A stretch of 64,000 nt of DNA from Clostridia bacterium (GTDB lineage Bacteria > Bacillota > Clostridia > Oscillospirales > CAG-272): the NCBI GenBank assembly GCA_017399305.1, contig JAFQDK010000042.1, positions 1 through 64,000 of the forward strand, written 5' to 3'. The position numbers and the translations under genes were made by a program. Below the pieces are notes generated by a model. That model worked only from the letters and a program-made list of their open reading frames with translations, had not been told where the DNA came from and ran no database searches. Shown piece after piece: positions 7,708-17,278 of this stretch (its first letter is position 1; every line of letters begins with the position of its first letter).

Positions 7708-8867
7708 AATTTGAAAAGAATACAAAGTACAATACTTACGCACTGCTTGCGTTGGTAGTTGTAGCTTTTGCCGCGCTTCTTATAAGCTTTGCAATGCATT
7801 TTTCAGAGGTGCGCACATTCCTTGCGAACATTTTCACGGTTATTACGCCGTTGATTTATGCATTTATTCTGGTGCTTATTCTGCTTCCTGTGGTAGATTT
7901 TTTTGAAAAAAAGTTTTGCATATGGCTTAAGAAAAAGAAAAATTATCATAAAAAAGCAAGCACGCTGTCAATTCTGTGCACCTATCTTTTGCTGATTGTA
8001 GTGGTTGTGCTTTGCGTGATAGTCATTATTCCGCAGTTTGCAACGCTTTATAATTTTGCTCTTAAGTTTGCAGACGTATATCTTCCCACCCTCAATAAAA
8101 TCGCTTCGGATATTTCTGCAGATTCCGAGTTTTTCGGCGATATGATATCAAAGGCGTTTAACTATCTTAAAGAAACTCTGACAAACGCACTGTCAAGTCT
8201 TCCGGATATTGCCGCTTCTGTTGCGGCAGCGTTTGGCAACGTGGTTTCTGTGGTATCAAACTGGTTGCTTGCAGTTATAATTTCAATATATGCAATGCTC
8301 CGCCGTGAACGGCTCAAAGCATTGTGCCGCAAAGCCAATGCCGCAGTTTTTAAAGAGAATACCGGCAATCGTATTGCGGATTTCTGCGGTTCACTTTATC
8401 ACAACCTCATGTGGTTTTTCTCATCAAGGGCATATAATATGCTTGCAGTTGCACTTGTGTTTTATGTCATATTCCTTTTGATGGGACTCAAGTTCTATTC
8501 GGTTATCAGCCTTGTCATCGCGGTATGCAGTTTCGTGCCGATTTTCGGCATGCTTATCGGCGGCGGCATCGGTATGGTAATTGTGCTTGTTACAGATACA
8601 AAGCTGACACTGTGGTTTGTACTTGTATTTGTAATTGTTATGGTGCTTGATTATATATTCTTGCGTCCGCGCATCACAAATAAAAGGGTACATGTATCAA
8701 TAGGTACAACACTTGTGTGCGTTTTGCTTGGTTTCTTTGTATGGGACATTCTCGGTGCACTTTGCGCTCTCCCAATATATGTTACGCTTCGCGACTTTTT
8801 CATGGCATGGCATAGAAAAAAGAAGGAAGAAAAACGCGAAACGGTGTCTAATTCTGCAGGTGAATAA
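7704..8867 (+). CDS. AI-2E family transporter (second of pair)
   Basis: 387 residues with the same family layout as the upstream gene: paired N-terminal membrane helices, a central soluble region, and a C-terminal membrane bundle containing VPIFGMLIGGGIG and a LDYIFLRPRITN segment in place of the usual D/E-x-xxxxPxxxG. It overlaps the upstream gene by 4 nt (ATGA). The two proteins are clearly diverged rather than recent copies. The highly charged C-terminal tail (HRKKKEEKRE) is cytoplasmic in prediction. Substrate unknown. Confidence 0.82.
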   Translation: MKFEKNTKYNTYALLALVVVAFAALLISFAMHFSEVRTFLANIFTVITPLIYAFILVLILLPVVDFFEKKFCIWLKKKKNYHKKASTLSILCTYLLLIVVVVLCVIVIIPQFATLYNFALKFADVYLPTLNKIASDISADSEFFGDMISKAFNYLKETLTNALSSLPDIAASVAAAFGNVVSVVSNWLLAVIISIYAMLRRERLKALCRKANAAVFKENTGNRIADFCGSLYHNLMWFFSSRAYNMLAVALVFYVIFLLMGLKFYSVISLVIAVCSFVPIFGMLIGGGIGMVIVLVTDTKLTLWFVLVFVIVMVLDYIFLRPRITNKRVHVSIGTTLVCVLLGFFVWDILGALCALPIYVTLRDFFMAWHRKKKEEKRETVSNSAGE

Positions 8868-9002
8868 TATATTAAGGAAAGAATTATTCCTTCCGCTTGC
8901 ATAAACTTTCATCAAATACCGCTGTTTTTCCGTCAAAATGCACTGATTGGAAAAATGGCGGTTACTTTTTGTAGGCATATTGCATATAATTGTGAATATA
9001 TA

Positions 9003-9069
9003 TGAATATTTATTCTTTCGTGCTTGACAAAATGGGAGTTTGGGTGTAAAATGTATGCATATTTATTCA
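9003..9069 (+). promoter_or_regulatory. Two ARG-box-like operators flanking the argG promoter
   Basis: TGAATATTTATTCT (9003-9016) and TGCATATTTATTCA (9056-9069) each differ at one position from the ArgR/AhrC palindrome TGAATWWWWATTCA. The first lies just upstream of the -35, the second just downstream of the -10. Their centres are 53 bp apart, about five helical turns. Arginine-dependent repression of the operon is inferred; the regulator gene is not in this window. Confidence 0.75.
9024..9052 (+). promoter_or_regulatory. arg operon promoter
   Basis: Consensus TTGACA (9024-9029) and TAAAAT (9047-9052) with a 17-bp spacer, 45 bp upstream of the argG ATG. Confidence 0.8.
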
Positions 9070-9096
9070 AATCATCATCTTTCGGAGGAAAATACA

Positions 9097-10326
9097 ATGG
9101 TTAACAAGGAAAACATCAAAAAGGTCGTACTCGCTTATTCGGGCGGTCTTGACACGTCTATTATCATTCCGTGGCTTAAGGAAAACTACAACAACTGCGA
9201 GGTTATCGCAGTGTCGGGTAACGTTGGTCAGGCTGACGAGCTTGAGGGACTTGAAGAAAAGGCGCTCAAGACCGGCGCATCCAAGCTTTACGTTCTCGAC
9301 CTCACAGAAGAGTATGTAGACGAGTATATCATACCCTGCGTTAAGGCAGGCGCAGTTTACGAGGAATACCTCCTCGGCACAAGTCATGCACGTCCCTGTA
9401 TCGCAAAGGGTCTTGTTGAGATCGCGCTCAAGGAAGGCGCAGACGCAATCTGCCACGGCTGTACAGGTAAGGGCAACGACCAGGTTCGTTTTGAACTCAC
9501 TATCAAGCATTTCGCTCCCGATATGCCTATCATCGCTCCCTGGCGTGAGTGGGACATCAAGTCCCGTGAAGAGGAAATTGACTATGCTGAAGCACACAAT
9601 ATTCCTCTCAAGATAAACCGCGAGACCAACTACTCAAAGGATAAGAACCTCTGGCACCTCTCTCACGAGGGTCTTGACCTCGAGGATACAGGAAACGAGC
9701 CTCTTTACGAAAAGCCCGGTTTCCTTGAAATGGGCGTTTCTCCCATTCAGGCTCCCGACACTCCCACATACGTTGAGCTCGACTTCGTACAGGGCGTTCC
9801 CGTAGCACTTAACGGCGAAAAGATGACCGCAAAGAATATCATCCTTAAGCTCAATGAGCTTGGCGGTGCAAACGGCATCGGTCTTCTTGACATCGTTGAA
9901 AACCGTCTTGTCGGCATGAAGTGCCGCGGCGTTTATGAAACTCCCGGCGGAGCTATTCTCTACAAGGCTCACAGCGTGCTTGAAAGCATCTGTCTTGACA
10001 AGATGACAATGCACGAAAAGCAGAAGCTTGCTATCACTTATGCAGAGCTTGTTTACAACGGTCAGTGGTTCACACCTCTCAGAGAGGCGCTTGCTGCATT
10101 CGTTGACAAAACTCAGGAAAAGGTTACAGGTAAGGTTCGCCTTAAGCTCTACAAGGGCAACATGATCAATGCAGGTGTATGGAGCGACTACTCCCTCTAC
10201 AGCGAAGAGATTGCTACCTTCGGCGAAAGCGACTACGACCAGAAGGACAGCGCAGGATTTATCAACCTCTACGGTCTGCCGATAAAGGTTCAGGCAATGG
10301 TTGACGCAAAAAACAATAACAAGTAA
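9097..10326 (+). CDS. argG: Argininosuccinate synthase
   Basis: Condenses citrulline and aspartate with ATP to argininosuccinate, the penultimate step of arginine synthesis. 409 residues, normal for the family. The N-terminal P-loop pyrophosphatase motif AYSGGLDTS binds [16 protein letters not shown] and the [12 protein letters not shown] substrate segment follow. I chose the ATG at 9097 because CGGAGGA stands 8 nt upstream; upstream in-frame codons have no RBS. First gene of argGHCJBDF, followed 12 nt later by argH. The downstream ARG-box-like site lies within its 5' leader. Confidence 0.97.
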   Translation: MVNKENIKKVVLAYSGGLDTSIIIPWLKENYNNCEVIAVSGNVGQADELEGLEEKALKTGASKLYVLDLTEEYVDEYIIPCVKAGAVYEEYLLGTSHARPCIAKGLVEIALKEGADAICHGCTGKGNDQVRFELTIKHFAPDMPIIAPWREWDIKSREEEIDYAEAHNIPLKINRETNYSKDKNLWHLSHEGLDLEDTGNEPLYEKPGFLEMGVSPIQAPDTPTYVELDFVQGVPVALNGEKMTAKNIILKLNELGGANGIGLLDIVENRLVGMKCRGVYETPGGAILYKAHSVLESICLDKMTMHEKQKLAITYAELVYNGQWFTPLREALAAFVDKTQEKVTGKVRLKLYKGNMINAGVWSDYSLYSEEIATFGESDYDQKDSAGFINLYGLPIKVQAMVDAKNNNK

Positions 10327-10338
10327 AAGGACATAACA

Positions 10339-11712
10339 ATGGCAAAGATGTGGGCAGGCCGCACAGACGGTCTCACAGACAGCCTTGCAGATGATTTCAA
10401 TTCATCAATAGGCTTTGACCAAAGAATGTATAAGCAGGATATTACGGGAAGCATGGCACACGCTGCCATGCTTGCTGCCTGTAATATAATAACTACCGAT
10501 GAGGCAGACACCCTTATAGGCGGACTTGAAGAGATACTTTCGGACATTGAGAGCGGCAAGCTTGAAATCGACATGACGTGTGAGGATATTCATATGTTTG
10601 TTGAGCAGGTACTCACCGAGCGCCTCGGCGATGTCGGCAAAAAGCTGCACACCGCGCGCAGCCGTAACGATCAGGTTGCACTCGACGTGCGCATGTATCT
10701 GCGCGAAGAGGTCGATACAATCAGCTCTTATATTCGCGAGCTTCTCTCGGCACTCGTAGAAAAGGCTGACGAGCATAAGACCACTATTCTTCCCGGCTAC
10801 ACACATCTTCAGCGCGCGCAGCCGATTGTTTTCGGTCATCACTTAATGGCTTATGCAATGATGCTGCTCCGCGACCTTGACAGACTTTCCGATTGCAGAA
10901 AGCGCATGAATATATCCCCCATAGGTTGCTGTGCTTTGGCAGGTACAACCTATGCGACAGACCGCCGCTTCGAGGCGGAAAAGCTTGGCTTTGACGGCAT
11001 TTGCTTAAATTCTCTTGACGGTGTTTCGGACAGAGATTTTGCTTTAGAACTGCTCTCGGCGCTTTCGATTTTAATGATGCATCTTTCCCGATTCTCCGAG
11101 GAAATTATCCTCTGGTCGAGCTGGGAATTCAAGTTCATCGAGCTTTCAAATGCATATACCACAGGCTCCTCAATCATGCCGCAGAAGAAGAATTCCGACA
11201 TGGCAGAGCTTGTAAGAGGTAAGACAGGCCGCGTATACGGCGACCTTCTTTCACTTCTCACCACTCTTAAGGGACTCCCGCTTGCATACAACAAGGATAT
11301 GCAGGAGGACAAGGAAGGCGTATTTGACGCCTGCGACACAGTTAAAATGTGTTTGCCCGTATTCACCGGTATGATAAGCACCATGACCGTATGTGCGGAC
11401 AATATGAAAGCCGCGGCTCAAAAGGGCTTTATCAATGCAACCGACCTTGCAGACTATCTTGTAAAGAAAGGGCTTCCTTTCCGCACAGCATACAAGATCT
11501 CCGGTCAGCTCGTTGCAAAATGTATCGCAGAGGGCAAGGTGCTTGAAACGCTCACCCTCGATGAATATAAAGAATTTTCGCCTGTGTTCGAGGATGACCT
11601 CTACGGCGAAATAGACCTTCTTACCTGTGTCGAAAAGCGCATCAGCGAGGGAGGAACCTCGCCGCAGTCGGTTGAAGCACAGATAAGATATGTAAAGGAA
11701 AAACTACAGTGA
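10339..11712 (+). CDS. argH: Argininosuccinate lyase
   Basis: Cleaves argininosuccinate to arginine and fumarate. 457 residues, typical of the fumarase/aspartase superfamily. The conserved GSSIMPQKKNSD signature loop, which contains the catalytic serine, is at about residues 278-289. The HTARSRNDQVALD and TILPGYTHLQRAQP motifs are upstream. The start ATG follows AAAGGACA. The stop codon overlaps the GTG start of argC by 4 nt, which suggests translational coupling. Confidence 0.97.
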   Translation: MAKMWAGRTDGLTDSLADDFNSSIGFDQRMYKQDITGSMAHAAMLAACNIITTDEADTLIGGLEEILSDIESGKLEIDMTCEDIHMFVEQVLTERLGDVGKKLHTARSRNDQVALDVRMYLREEVDTISSYIRELLSALVEKADEHKTTILPGYTHLQRAQPIVFGHHLMAYAMMLLRDLDRLSDCRKRMNISPIGCCALAGTTYATDRRFEAEKLGFDGICLNSLDGVSDRDFALELLSALSILMMHLSRFSEEIILWSSWEFKFIELSNAYTTGSSIMPQKKNSDMAELVRGKTGRVYGDLLSLLTTLKGLPLAYNKDMQEDKEGVFDACDTVKMCLPVFTGMISTMTVCADNMKAAAQKGFINATDLADYLVKKGLPFRTAYKISGQLVAKCIAEGKVLETLTLDEYKEFSPVFEDDLYGEIDLLTCVEKRISEGGTSPQSVEAQIRYVKEKLQ

Positions 11713-12632
11713 CAAAGGTATTTATTGACGGCAGTGCAGGCACTACAGGGCTTCGCATCCATGAGCGTCTTGCAGACAGAAAAGATATTGAGCTTCTCAT
11801 TCTTCCTGAGGAGTTAAGAAAAGATACAGCGGCAAGACGTGAAGCACTGCACACCGCAGACATAGCATTCCTCTGCCTGCCCGATGATGCGGCAAGAGAG
11901 GCAGTGGCACTTGCCGAGGGCTCTAAGGTTGCAATTATCGACACGTCCACTGCACACAGAACTGAGGACGGTTGGGAATACGGATTCCCCGAACTCTACG
12001 GCAGAAGAAAAAGAATTGCCAAGTCAAAGCGCATCGGAAACCCCGGTTGCCATGCAAGCGGATTTATCGCGCTTGTCGAGCCGCTTATGCGTGCAGGAAT
12101 GCTTCACAGAAATGTAAATCTTTCCTGCTTTTCGCTTACGGGCTACTCGGGCGGCGGCAAGAAGATGATTGCCGAATACGAGAGCACTGACAGAGATGCT
12201 TTGCTGAATGCACCGAGAATGTACGGTCTCACCCAGCAACATAAGCATTTAAAGGAAATGACAAGGATATGCGGTATGGACGTTCCGCCTATCTTCTGTC
12301 CCATTGTTGCTCCTTTTTATGCGGGTATGGAAGTTACTGTTCCCGTTCATGCAAAGACACTTGGTGCCAACATTAAAGAGGTTGGCGAGGTCTATAAGGC
12401 TTACTATAAAGACGGACTTGTAAAGTTTGTTGAAAGCGGCGATGAAGGCGGCTTCCTCAGCGCAAACGCGTTTGAGGGCAGAGACGATATGCAGATTACC
12501 GTTACAGGCAATGCAGAGCGTTACGTGCTCGTTGCCCGCTATGATAACCTCGGTAAGGGTGCAAGCGGTGCCGCTATTCAGAATATGAACCTGCTGCTCG
12601 GCGTAGACGAAGCAACAGGACTTATTGTTTAA
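11709..12632 (+). CDS. argC: N-acetyl-gamma-glutamyl-phosphate reductase (type 2)
   Basis: NADPH-dependent reduction of N-acetylglutamyl phosphate to the semialdehyde, the third step of ornithine synthesis. At 307 residues it is the short, type 2 form. The nucleotide-binding DGSAGTTGLRI loop is at the N terminus, and the catalytic cysteine lies in GNPGCHASG near residue 114. The start is the GTG at 11709, overlapping the argH stop (GTGA). The FSLTGYSGGGKKM segment is typical. A 168-nt spacer rich in hairpins separates it from argJ. Confidence 0.94.
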   Translation: MTKVFIDGSAGTTGLRIHERLADRKDIELLILPEELRKDTAARREALHTADIAFLCLPDDAAREAVALAEGSKVAIIDTSTAHRTEDGWEYGFPELYGRRKRIAKSKRIGNPGCHASGFIALVEPLMRAGMLHRNVNLSCFSLTGYSGGGKKMIAEYESTDRDALLNAPRMYGLTQQHKHLKEMTRICGMDVPPIFCPIVAPFYAGMEVTVPVHAKTLGANIKEVGEVYKAYYKDGLVKFVESGDEGGFLSANAFEGRDDMQITVTGNAERYVLVARYDNLGKGASGAAIQNMNLLLGVDEATGLIV

Positions 12633-12639
12633 TACTACT

Positions 12640-12777
12640 CGGGAAAACCTTTTGTGGACAAAAGGTTTTCCCGAACCCTTTCCAAAAAACTTTATAAAAA
12701 GTAAACGGTTACAGTAATTTACTTTTAGTTTAAAAGTTTTCGGGGGTGTCGGACACCTTTTTTAAAAGGGGTCTGAC
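12640..12777 (+). repeat. Two large hairpins between argC and argJ
   Basis: CGGGAAAACCTTTT (12640-12653) pairs perfectly with 12660-12673 around a 6-nt loop. A second hairpin pairs 12748-12761 with 12764-12777 (13 of 14 positions, two-base turn). Neither is followed by a clean T-run on the plus strand, so they may be intergenic palindromic repeats or mRNA-processing structures rather than full terminators. A similar G-rich/A-rich stem recurs at 23014-23045. Confidence 0.6.
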
Positions 12778-12800
12778 AATAAATCGAAAGGATACTGACT

Positions 12801-14015
12801 ATGAAGATTATTTCCGGCGGCGTTTGTGCCGCAAAGGGCTTTACTGCGGGCGGTGTACACTGCGGAGTACGCCATAACCGTACAAAAAAAGACCTCGCAA
12901 TGATTTATAGCGAGGTAAAGGCAAGCGCTGCCGCCGTATATACAACCAACCTTGTAAAGGGCGCACCGCTTACCGTTACAAAGAATAATATTGCAGACGG
13001 CTATGCGCAGGCGGTTATCTGCAACAGCGGCAATGCAAACACCTGCAATGCAGACGGTATCGAGATTGCAGAAAAGATGTGCGCTATCGCCGCAGATACA
13101 CTTAATATCAGCGCAACCGACATCGTTGTTGCATCCACAGGCGTTATCGGTCAGCCTCTTTCTATCGTTCCGTTTGAGAGCGGTATTCCCGCAGTTAAAG
13201 AGGTGCTTTCCAAGGACGGAAGCGATGCGGCAGCCGAGGGTATTATGACCACCGACACCGTTAAAAAGGAAATTGCAGTCGAGTTTACCGTAGGCGGCAA
13301 GACCTGTCACATTGGCGGTATCGCAAAGGGAAGCGGCATGATTCACCCCAATATGGCGACTATGCTCGTTTTCATCACCACAGATGCCTGCATCTCTCCC
13401 GCAATGCTTAAAAAGGCGTTGTCCAGCGACATTGCAGACACCTTTAACATGGTAAGCGTTGACGGTGACACATCTACAAACGACATGGTGACCGTGCTTG
13501 CAAACGGCATGGCAGGTAATAGCGAAATCACCGCCGAAGGCGAGGATTTCAATGAGTTTATGAAGGCTCTCAACACCGTTACCGTTTACCTTTGCAGATG
13601 CATCGCAGGTGACGGAGAGGGTGCAACAAAGCTCCTTGAATGTAACGTTTCGGGTGCAAAAGACGTTGCAAATGCAAAAACCGTTGCAAAGAGCGTTATC
13701 TGCTCAAGCCTTCTCAAGGCGGCAATGTTCGGCGCTGATGCTAACTGGGGACGTGTGCTTTGCGCAATCGGCTACAGCGGCGCAGACGTTGACGTAAATC
13801 GTGTCGGCGTAACGTTTAAGAGCAATAAGGGCGAAATCACTGTGTGCGTGAACGGCGCAGGTGTTGACTTCTCAGAGGAAAAGGCAAAAGAGATTCTCCT
13901 CGAAAAGGAAATCGACATAAATATCACCCTCGGTGACGGAAACGCATCCGCTACCGCATGGGGCTGTGACCTCACATACGATTACGTTAAAATAAACGGA
14001 GATTATCGCACTTAA
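12801..14015 (+). CDS. argJ: Bifunctional ornithine acetyltransferase / N-acetylglutamate synthase
   Basis: Recycles the acetyl group from N-acetylornithine to glutamate and may also make acetylglutamate from acetyl-CoA. 404 residues. The autocleavage site with its nucleophilic threonine lies in KGSGMIHPNMATML (around residues 176-189), which separates alpha and beta chains. NNIADGYAQAVICNSGNANTC and GDTSTNDMV are family hallmarks. Whether it is mono- or bifunctional cannot be read directly. No argA or argE gene is seen in the operon, which fits the cyclic acetyl pathway. Confidence 0.95.
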   Translation: MKIISGGVCAAKGFTAGGVHCGVRHNRTKKDLAMIYSEVKASAAAVYTTNLVKGAPLTVTKNNIADGYAQAVICNSGNANTCNADGIEIAEKMCAIAADTLNISATDIVVASTGVIGQPLSIVPFESGIPAVKEVLSKDGSDAAAEGIMTTDTVKKEIAVEFTVGGKTCHIGGIAKGSGMIHPNMATMLVFITTDACISPAMLKKALSSDIADTFNMVSVDGDTSTNDMVTVLANGMAGNSEITAEGEDFNEFMKALNTVTVYLCRCIAGDGEGATKLLECNVSGAKDVANAKTVAKSVICSSLLKAAMFGADANWGRVLCAIGYSGADVDVNRVGVTFKSNKGEITVCVNGAGVDFSEEKAKEILLEKEIDINITLGDGNASATAWGCDLTYDYVKINGDYRT

Positions 14016-14113
14016 ACGAAAGGCGTACTTTCTTAAGAAGAAAGAATCGTAAAACGTTTCGTAAGTAGCCACGGCTGCTGCTAATAATTCTTACAAAAAG
14101 GTTTGGAGAGCGT

Positions 14114-14138
14114 GAGAACCTTTCCTTAAAAGGTTCTC
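14114..14138 (+). repeat. Hairpin between argJ and argB
   Basis: GAGAACCTT pairs with AAGGTTCTC around a short loop, 14 nt before the argB start, in a 136-nt spacer. There is no T-run after it. Weak or partial transcript stabilisation is possible. The rest of the spacer (14016-14113) shows nothing recognisable. Confidence 0.5.
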
Positions 14139-14151
14139 GCATAAAAATACT

Positions 14152-15042
14152 ATGATAAATTCATTTTCCAACGCAGAGCGCGCAGAGGTGCTTACCGCGG
14201 CGCTTCCGTACATTAAACGCTACACAGGCAAGATCGTTGTTGTAAAATACGGCGGCAATGCCATGATAGATGAAAACTTAAAGCAGCAGGTCATGGAGGA
14301 TATTGTTCTCCTCTGGCTTATCGGTGTCAAGGTTGTGCTTGTACATGGCGGTGGTCCAGAGATAAACGATCTCATGACAAGACTCGGCAAAAAGGCAGAG
14401 TTTGTTGACGGCCTCAGAGTTACCGACAAGGAGACCGTTGACATCGTGCAGATGGTACTTGCCGGCAAAGTAAATAAAACACTTGTAAACCTGCTTGAAA
14501 CCAAGGGCGGCAAAGCAATGGGTATAAGCGGCATGGATGGTCAGCTTATCGTTGCTGATTTCAAGGATGAGCGTCTTGGATACGTAGGTGAGATAAAGAA
14601 AATCAATATTCAGCCTGTAACAGACCTGCTTGAAAAGGGTTATATACCTGTGATTTCTACAGTTGGCTGTGATATGCAGGGTAATACCTACAACATAAAC
14701 GGCGACACAGCGGCGGCGCACATTGCCGGCGCACTTGAAGCAGAGCGACTTATCATGATGACCGACATTGCAGGTATTCTCCGCGATAAAGACGATCCCT
14801 CAACTCTTATTCCGGTTGTCACAGTAGAAGAAGCTGCATCGCTTCGTAAAGAGGGCGTTATCTCAGGCGGCATGATACCGAAAGTAGAGTGCTGTATCGA
14901 AGCTATCGAGCATGGCGTTGAAAATGTTATCATCATGGACGGACGTGTACCGCACTCGATTCTTATGGAGCTTTTAACCGATGAGGGCGCAGGTACCATG
15001 GTTACAAACAGAGCAAAGGAAGAGAGCGAAGACGATGAGTGA
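14152..15042 (+). CDS. argB: Acetylglutamate kinase (arginine-sensitive type inferred)
   Basis: Phosphorylates N-acetylglutamate with ATP. 296 residues, amino-acid kinase fold: VVKYGGNAM (ATP), VHGGGPEIN (substrate), and the C-terminal GGMIPKVECC. It has an N-terminal extension (residues 1-24, FSNAERAEVLTAALPYIKRY) that in characterised enzymes forms the kinked helix used for hexamer assembly and arginine feedback inhibition, so arginine sensitivity is inferred. The acidic C-terminal tail EESEDDE is unusual. Its last 8 nt overlap argD. Confidence 0.96.
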   Translation: MINSFSNAERAEVLTAALPYIKRYTGKIVVVKYGGNAMIDENLKQQVMEDIVLLWLIGVKVVLVHGGGPEINDLMTRLGKKAEFVDGLRVTDKETVDIVQMVLAGKVNKTLVNLLETKGGKAMGISGMDGQLIVADFKDERLGYVGEIKKINIQPVTDLLEKGYIPVISTVGCDMQGNTYNINGDTAAAHIAGALEAERLIMMTDIAGILRDKDDPSTLIPVVTVEEAASLRKEGVISGGMIPKVECCIEAIEHGVENVIIMDGRVPHSILMELLTDEGAGTMVTNRAKEESEDDE

Positions 15043-16207
15043 TATCAAATCACGTGACAAAGAATTTGTCGCAGATACATATGCTCGCTTTGATGTAGCG
15101 ATAACAAGCGGCATGGGCAGTGAACTGTTCGACGAAACCGGCAAAAGATATATAGACATGGGCAGTGGAATCGGTGTTACCTCTTTCGGCACTGCAGATG
15201 TTGAATGGGTAAAGGCTGTATCTGAGCAGCTTATGCGCGTACAGCATACATCAAATCTTTATTATACAGCACCTTGCGGACGTCTAGCGGAGCTTCTCTG
15301 CGAAAAGACCGGTATGAAAAAGGTGTTCTTCGGCAACTCCGGCGCAGAGGCAAACGAGTGTGCAATCAAGGTTGCGCGCAAGTATGCGGCAGATAAAAAG
15401 GGAAGTGACTATTCCACAATAGTTACCCTTGAAAACAGTTTTCACGGACGCACGCTAACGACTCTTGCGGCGACAGGACAGGCGCATTATCATGAACTTT
15501 TCCAGCCGCTTACGCCCGGGTTTGTTCATACCCCTGCAAACGATATTGACGCAATGCGCGAAACCGTGAAAAACAATAAGGTTGCGGCAATTCTTATCGA
15601 GTGCATACAGGGCGAGGGCGGTGTAAACGTGCTCGACAAGGAATTTGTGCAAAAGACCGCAGAGCTTGCTAAAGAAAACGATGTTCTTCTGATGGTTGAC
15701 GAGGTGCAGACAGGTAACGGACGCACAGGTGAGATGTATGCCTATATGAACTACGGCATCTCGCCCGATGTAGTCACAACAGCAAAAGGTCTCGGCGGTG
15801 GATTGCCTATCGGTGCATGTCTTATGAGCGAAAAAGTTGGCAATGTGCTTGGTCACGGCGACCATGGCTCGACGTTTGGCGGAAATCCTGTTGCATGTGC
15901 AGGTGCTGTCAGCATTATTGAGAGAATAGACGATGCACTTTTAGCTGATGTTAAAAAGAAGAGTGAGTATGTTTTCGAAGCTCTTAGTGGCGCAGCAGGC
16001 ATTGAAAAAGTTGTCGGTATGGGACTTATGATTGGCATAAAGACCGTACGCGCGGCATCTGATATAGTAAAAGAATGTAACGAAAAGGGTGTTCTTTGCC
16101 TCACCGCAAAGGACAAGGTGAGACTTCTTCCCGCACTCAACATTCCTATGGATGTTCTCAAAGAAGCGTTAGAGGTTATCAAAGAAGTTGCAGCTAAGGA
16201 GATATAA
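15035..16207 (+). CDS. argD: Acetylornithine aminotransferase
   Basis: PLP-dependent transfer of an amino group from glutamate to N-acetylglutamate semialdehyde. 390 residues, class III aminotransferase. The [10 protein letters not shown] motif binds PLP phosphate, [13 protein letters not shown] follows, [15 protein letters not shown] carries the PLP-contacting Asp, and [13 protein letters not shown] contains the Schiff-base lysine. I use the ATG at 15035 (AAAGGAAGAG upstream), which lies inside the argB 3' end; longer upstream starts lack an RBS. Confidence 0.95.
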   Translation: MSDIKSRDKEFVADTYARFDVAITSGMGSELFDETGKRYIDMGSGIGVTSFGTADVEWVKAVSEQLMRVQHTSNLYYTAPCGRLAELLCEKTGMKKVFFGNSGAEANECAIKVARKYAADKKGSDYSTIVTLENSFHGRTLTTLAATGQAHYHELFQPLTPGFVHTPANDIDAMRETVKNNKVAAILIECIQGEGGVNVLDKEFVQKTAELAKENDVLLMVDEVQTGNGRTGEMYAYMNYGISPDVVTTAKGLGGGLPIGACLMSEKVGNVLGHGDHGSTFGGNPVACAGAVSIIERIDDALLADVKKKSEYVFEALSGAAGIEKVVGMGLMIGIKTVRAASDIVKECNEKGVLCLTAKDKVRLLPALNIPMDVLKEALEVIKEVAAKEI

Positions 16208-16208
16208 T

Positions 16209-17192
16209 ATGAATCTTAAAGGAAAGCATTTTTTAAAACTGCTTGATTTTACACCTGCTGAGATTGAGGGGCTCCTCGACCTTGCGGCAGACCTTAAAGC
16301 AAAGAAAAAGGCAGGCATCCCTCACCGCATGTGCGAGGGCAAGAGCATAGCACTTGTGTTTGAAAAGACCAGCACACGTACCCGCTGTGCATTTGAAGTA
16401 GCGGCGGCCGACCTTGGTATGCATCCTGTTTATCTTGAGCCTACAGGCTCACAGATTGGCAAGAAAGAAAGCATTGCAGATACTGCACGCGTTCTCGGAC
16501 GTATGTTTGACGGTATCGAGTATCGCGGCTTCGGTCAGGAAATTGTTGAAGAGCTTGCAAAATATGCAGGTGTGCCTGTATGGAACGGACTTACAAACGA
16601 GTTCCACCCCACACAGATTTTAGCCGACTTCCTCACCGTGCGTGAGCAGTTCGGAACTTTAAAGGGCGTAAAGCTCGTATACCTCGGCGATGCGCGCTAC
16701 AATATGGGCAACTCGCTTATGGTAGGTTGTGCAAAGATGGGTATGCACTTTGTTGCATGCGCACCCAAGAAGTATTTCCCTGATGCGGCTCTTATCGCCG
16801 AGTGTGAAGCTATTGCAAAGGAAACGGGCGCTACTCTCGAATTTATTGAGGATCCCAAGGTTGCTACCAAGGGTGCAAAGGTTCTCTATACCGACGTTTG
16901 GGTATCCATGGGCGAGCCAGACAGCGTTTGGGAAGAGAGAATCAAGGAGCTTTCCCCTTACCGTGTAACTATGGAGCTTCTTGAAAATGCAGGCGACGAT
17001 TGCGTGTTCATGCACTGTCTCCCCGCGTTCCACGACCTTAAAACCAAGATAGGCAAGGAAATTTACGAGAAGTTCGGCATAACCTGTATGGAAGTCACCG
17101 ACGAAGCGTTTGAAAGCTCTCGTTCAATTGTATTCGACGAAGCCGAAAACCGTATGCACACAATAAAGGCTGTAATGGCAGCAACACTATAA
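16209..17192 (+). CDS. argF: Ornithine carbamoyltransferase
   Basis: Makes citrulline from ornithine and carbamoyl phosphate. 327 residues. The carbamoyl-phosphate motif [12 protein letters not shown] is near residue 55, and HPTQILADF and the ornithine loop [10 protein letters not shown] are present. The start at 16209 is one base after the argD stop, preceded by AAGGAGAT. It ends the arg operon and is followed by a terminator. An anabolic role is inferred from operon context; no arcA or arcC is nearby. carAB is not in the window. Confidence 0.96.
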   Translation: MNLKGKHFLKLLDFTPAEIEGLLDLAADLKAKKKAGIPHRMCEGKSIALVFEKTSTRTRCAFEVAAADLGMHPVYLEPTGSQIGKKESIADTARVLGRMFDGIEYRGFGQEIVEELAKYAGVPVWNGLTNEFHPTQILADFLTVREQFGTLKGVKLVYLGDARYNMGNSLMVGCAKMGMHFVACAPKKYFPDAALIAECEAIAKETGATLEFIEDPKVATKGAKVLYTDVWVSMGEPDSVWEERIKELSPYRVTMELLENAGDDCVFMHCLPAFHDLKTKIGKEIYEKFGITCMEVTDEAFESSRSIVFDEAENRMHTIKAVMAATL

Positions 17193-17200
17193 TAATGAAG

Positions 17201-17235
17201 AAAAGGAACTCGTAATGAGTTCCTTTTAGTTTTTC
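17201..17235 (+). terminator. arg operon terminator
   Basis: AAAAGGAACTC (17201-17211) pairs with GAGTTCCTTTT (17217-17227) around GTAAT, followed by a T-rich run. It lies 8 nt after argF. Confidence 0.85.
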
Positions 17236-17278
17236 TTTGGTTATTTCTTTTTAAGAAAGAACGGCTCGCGTTATTTTT

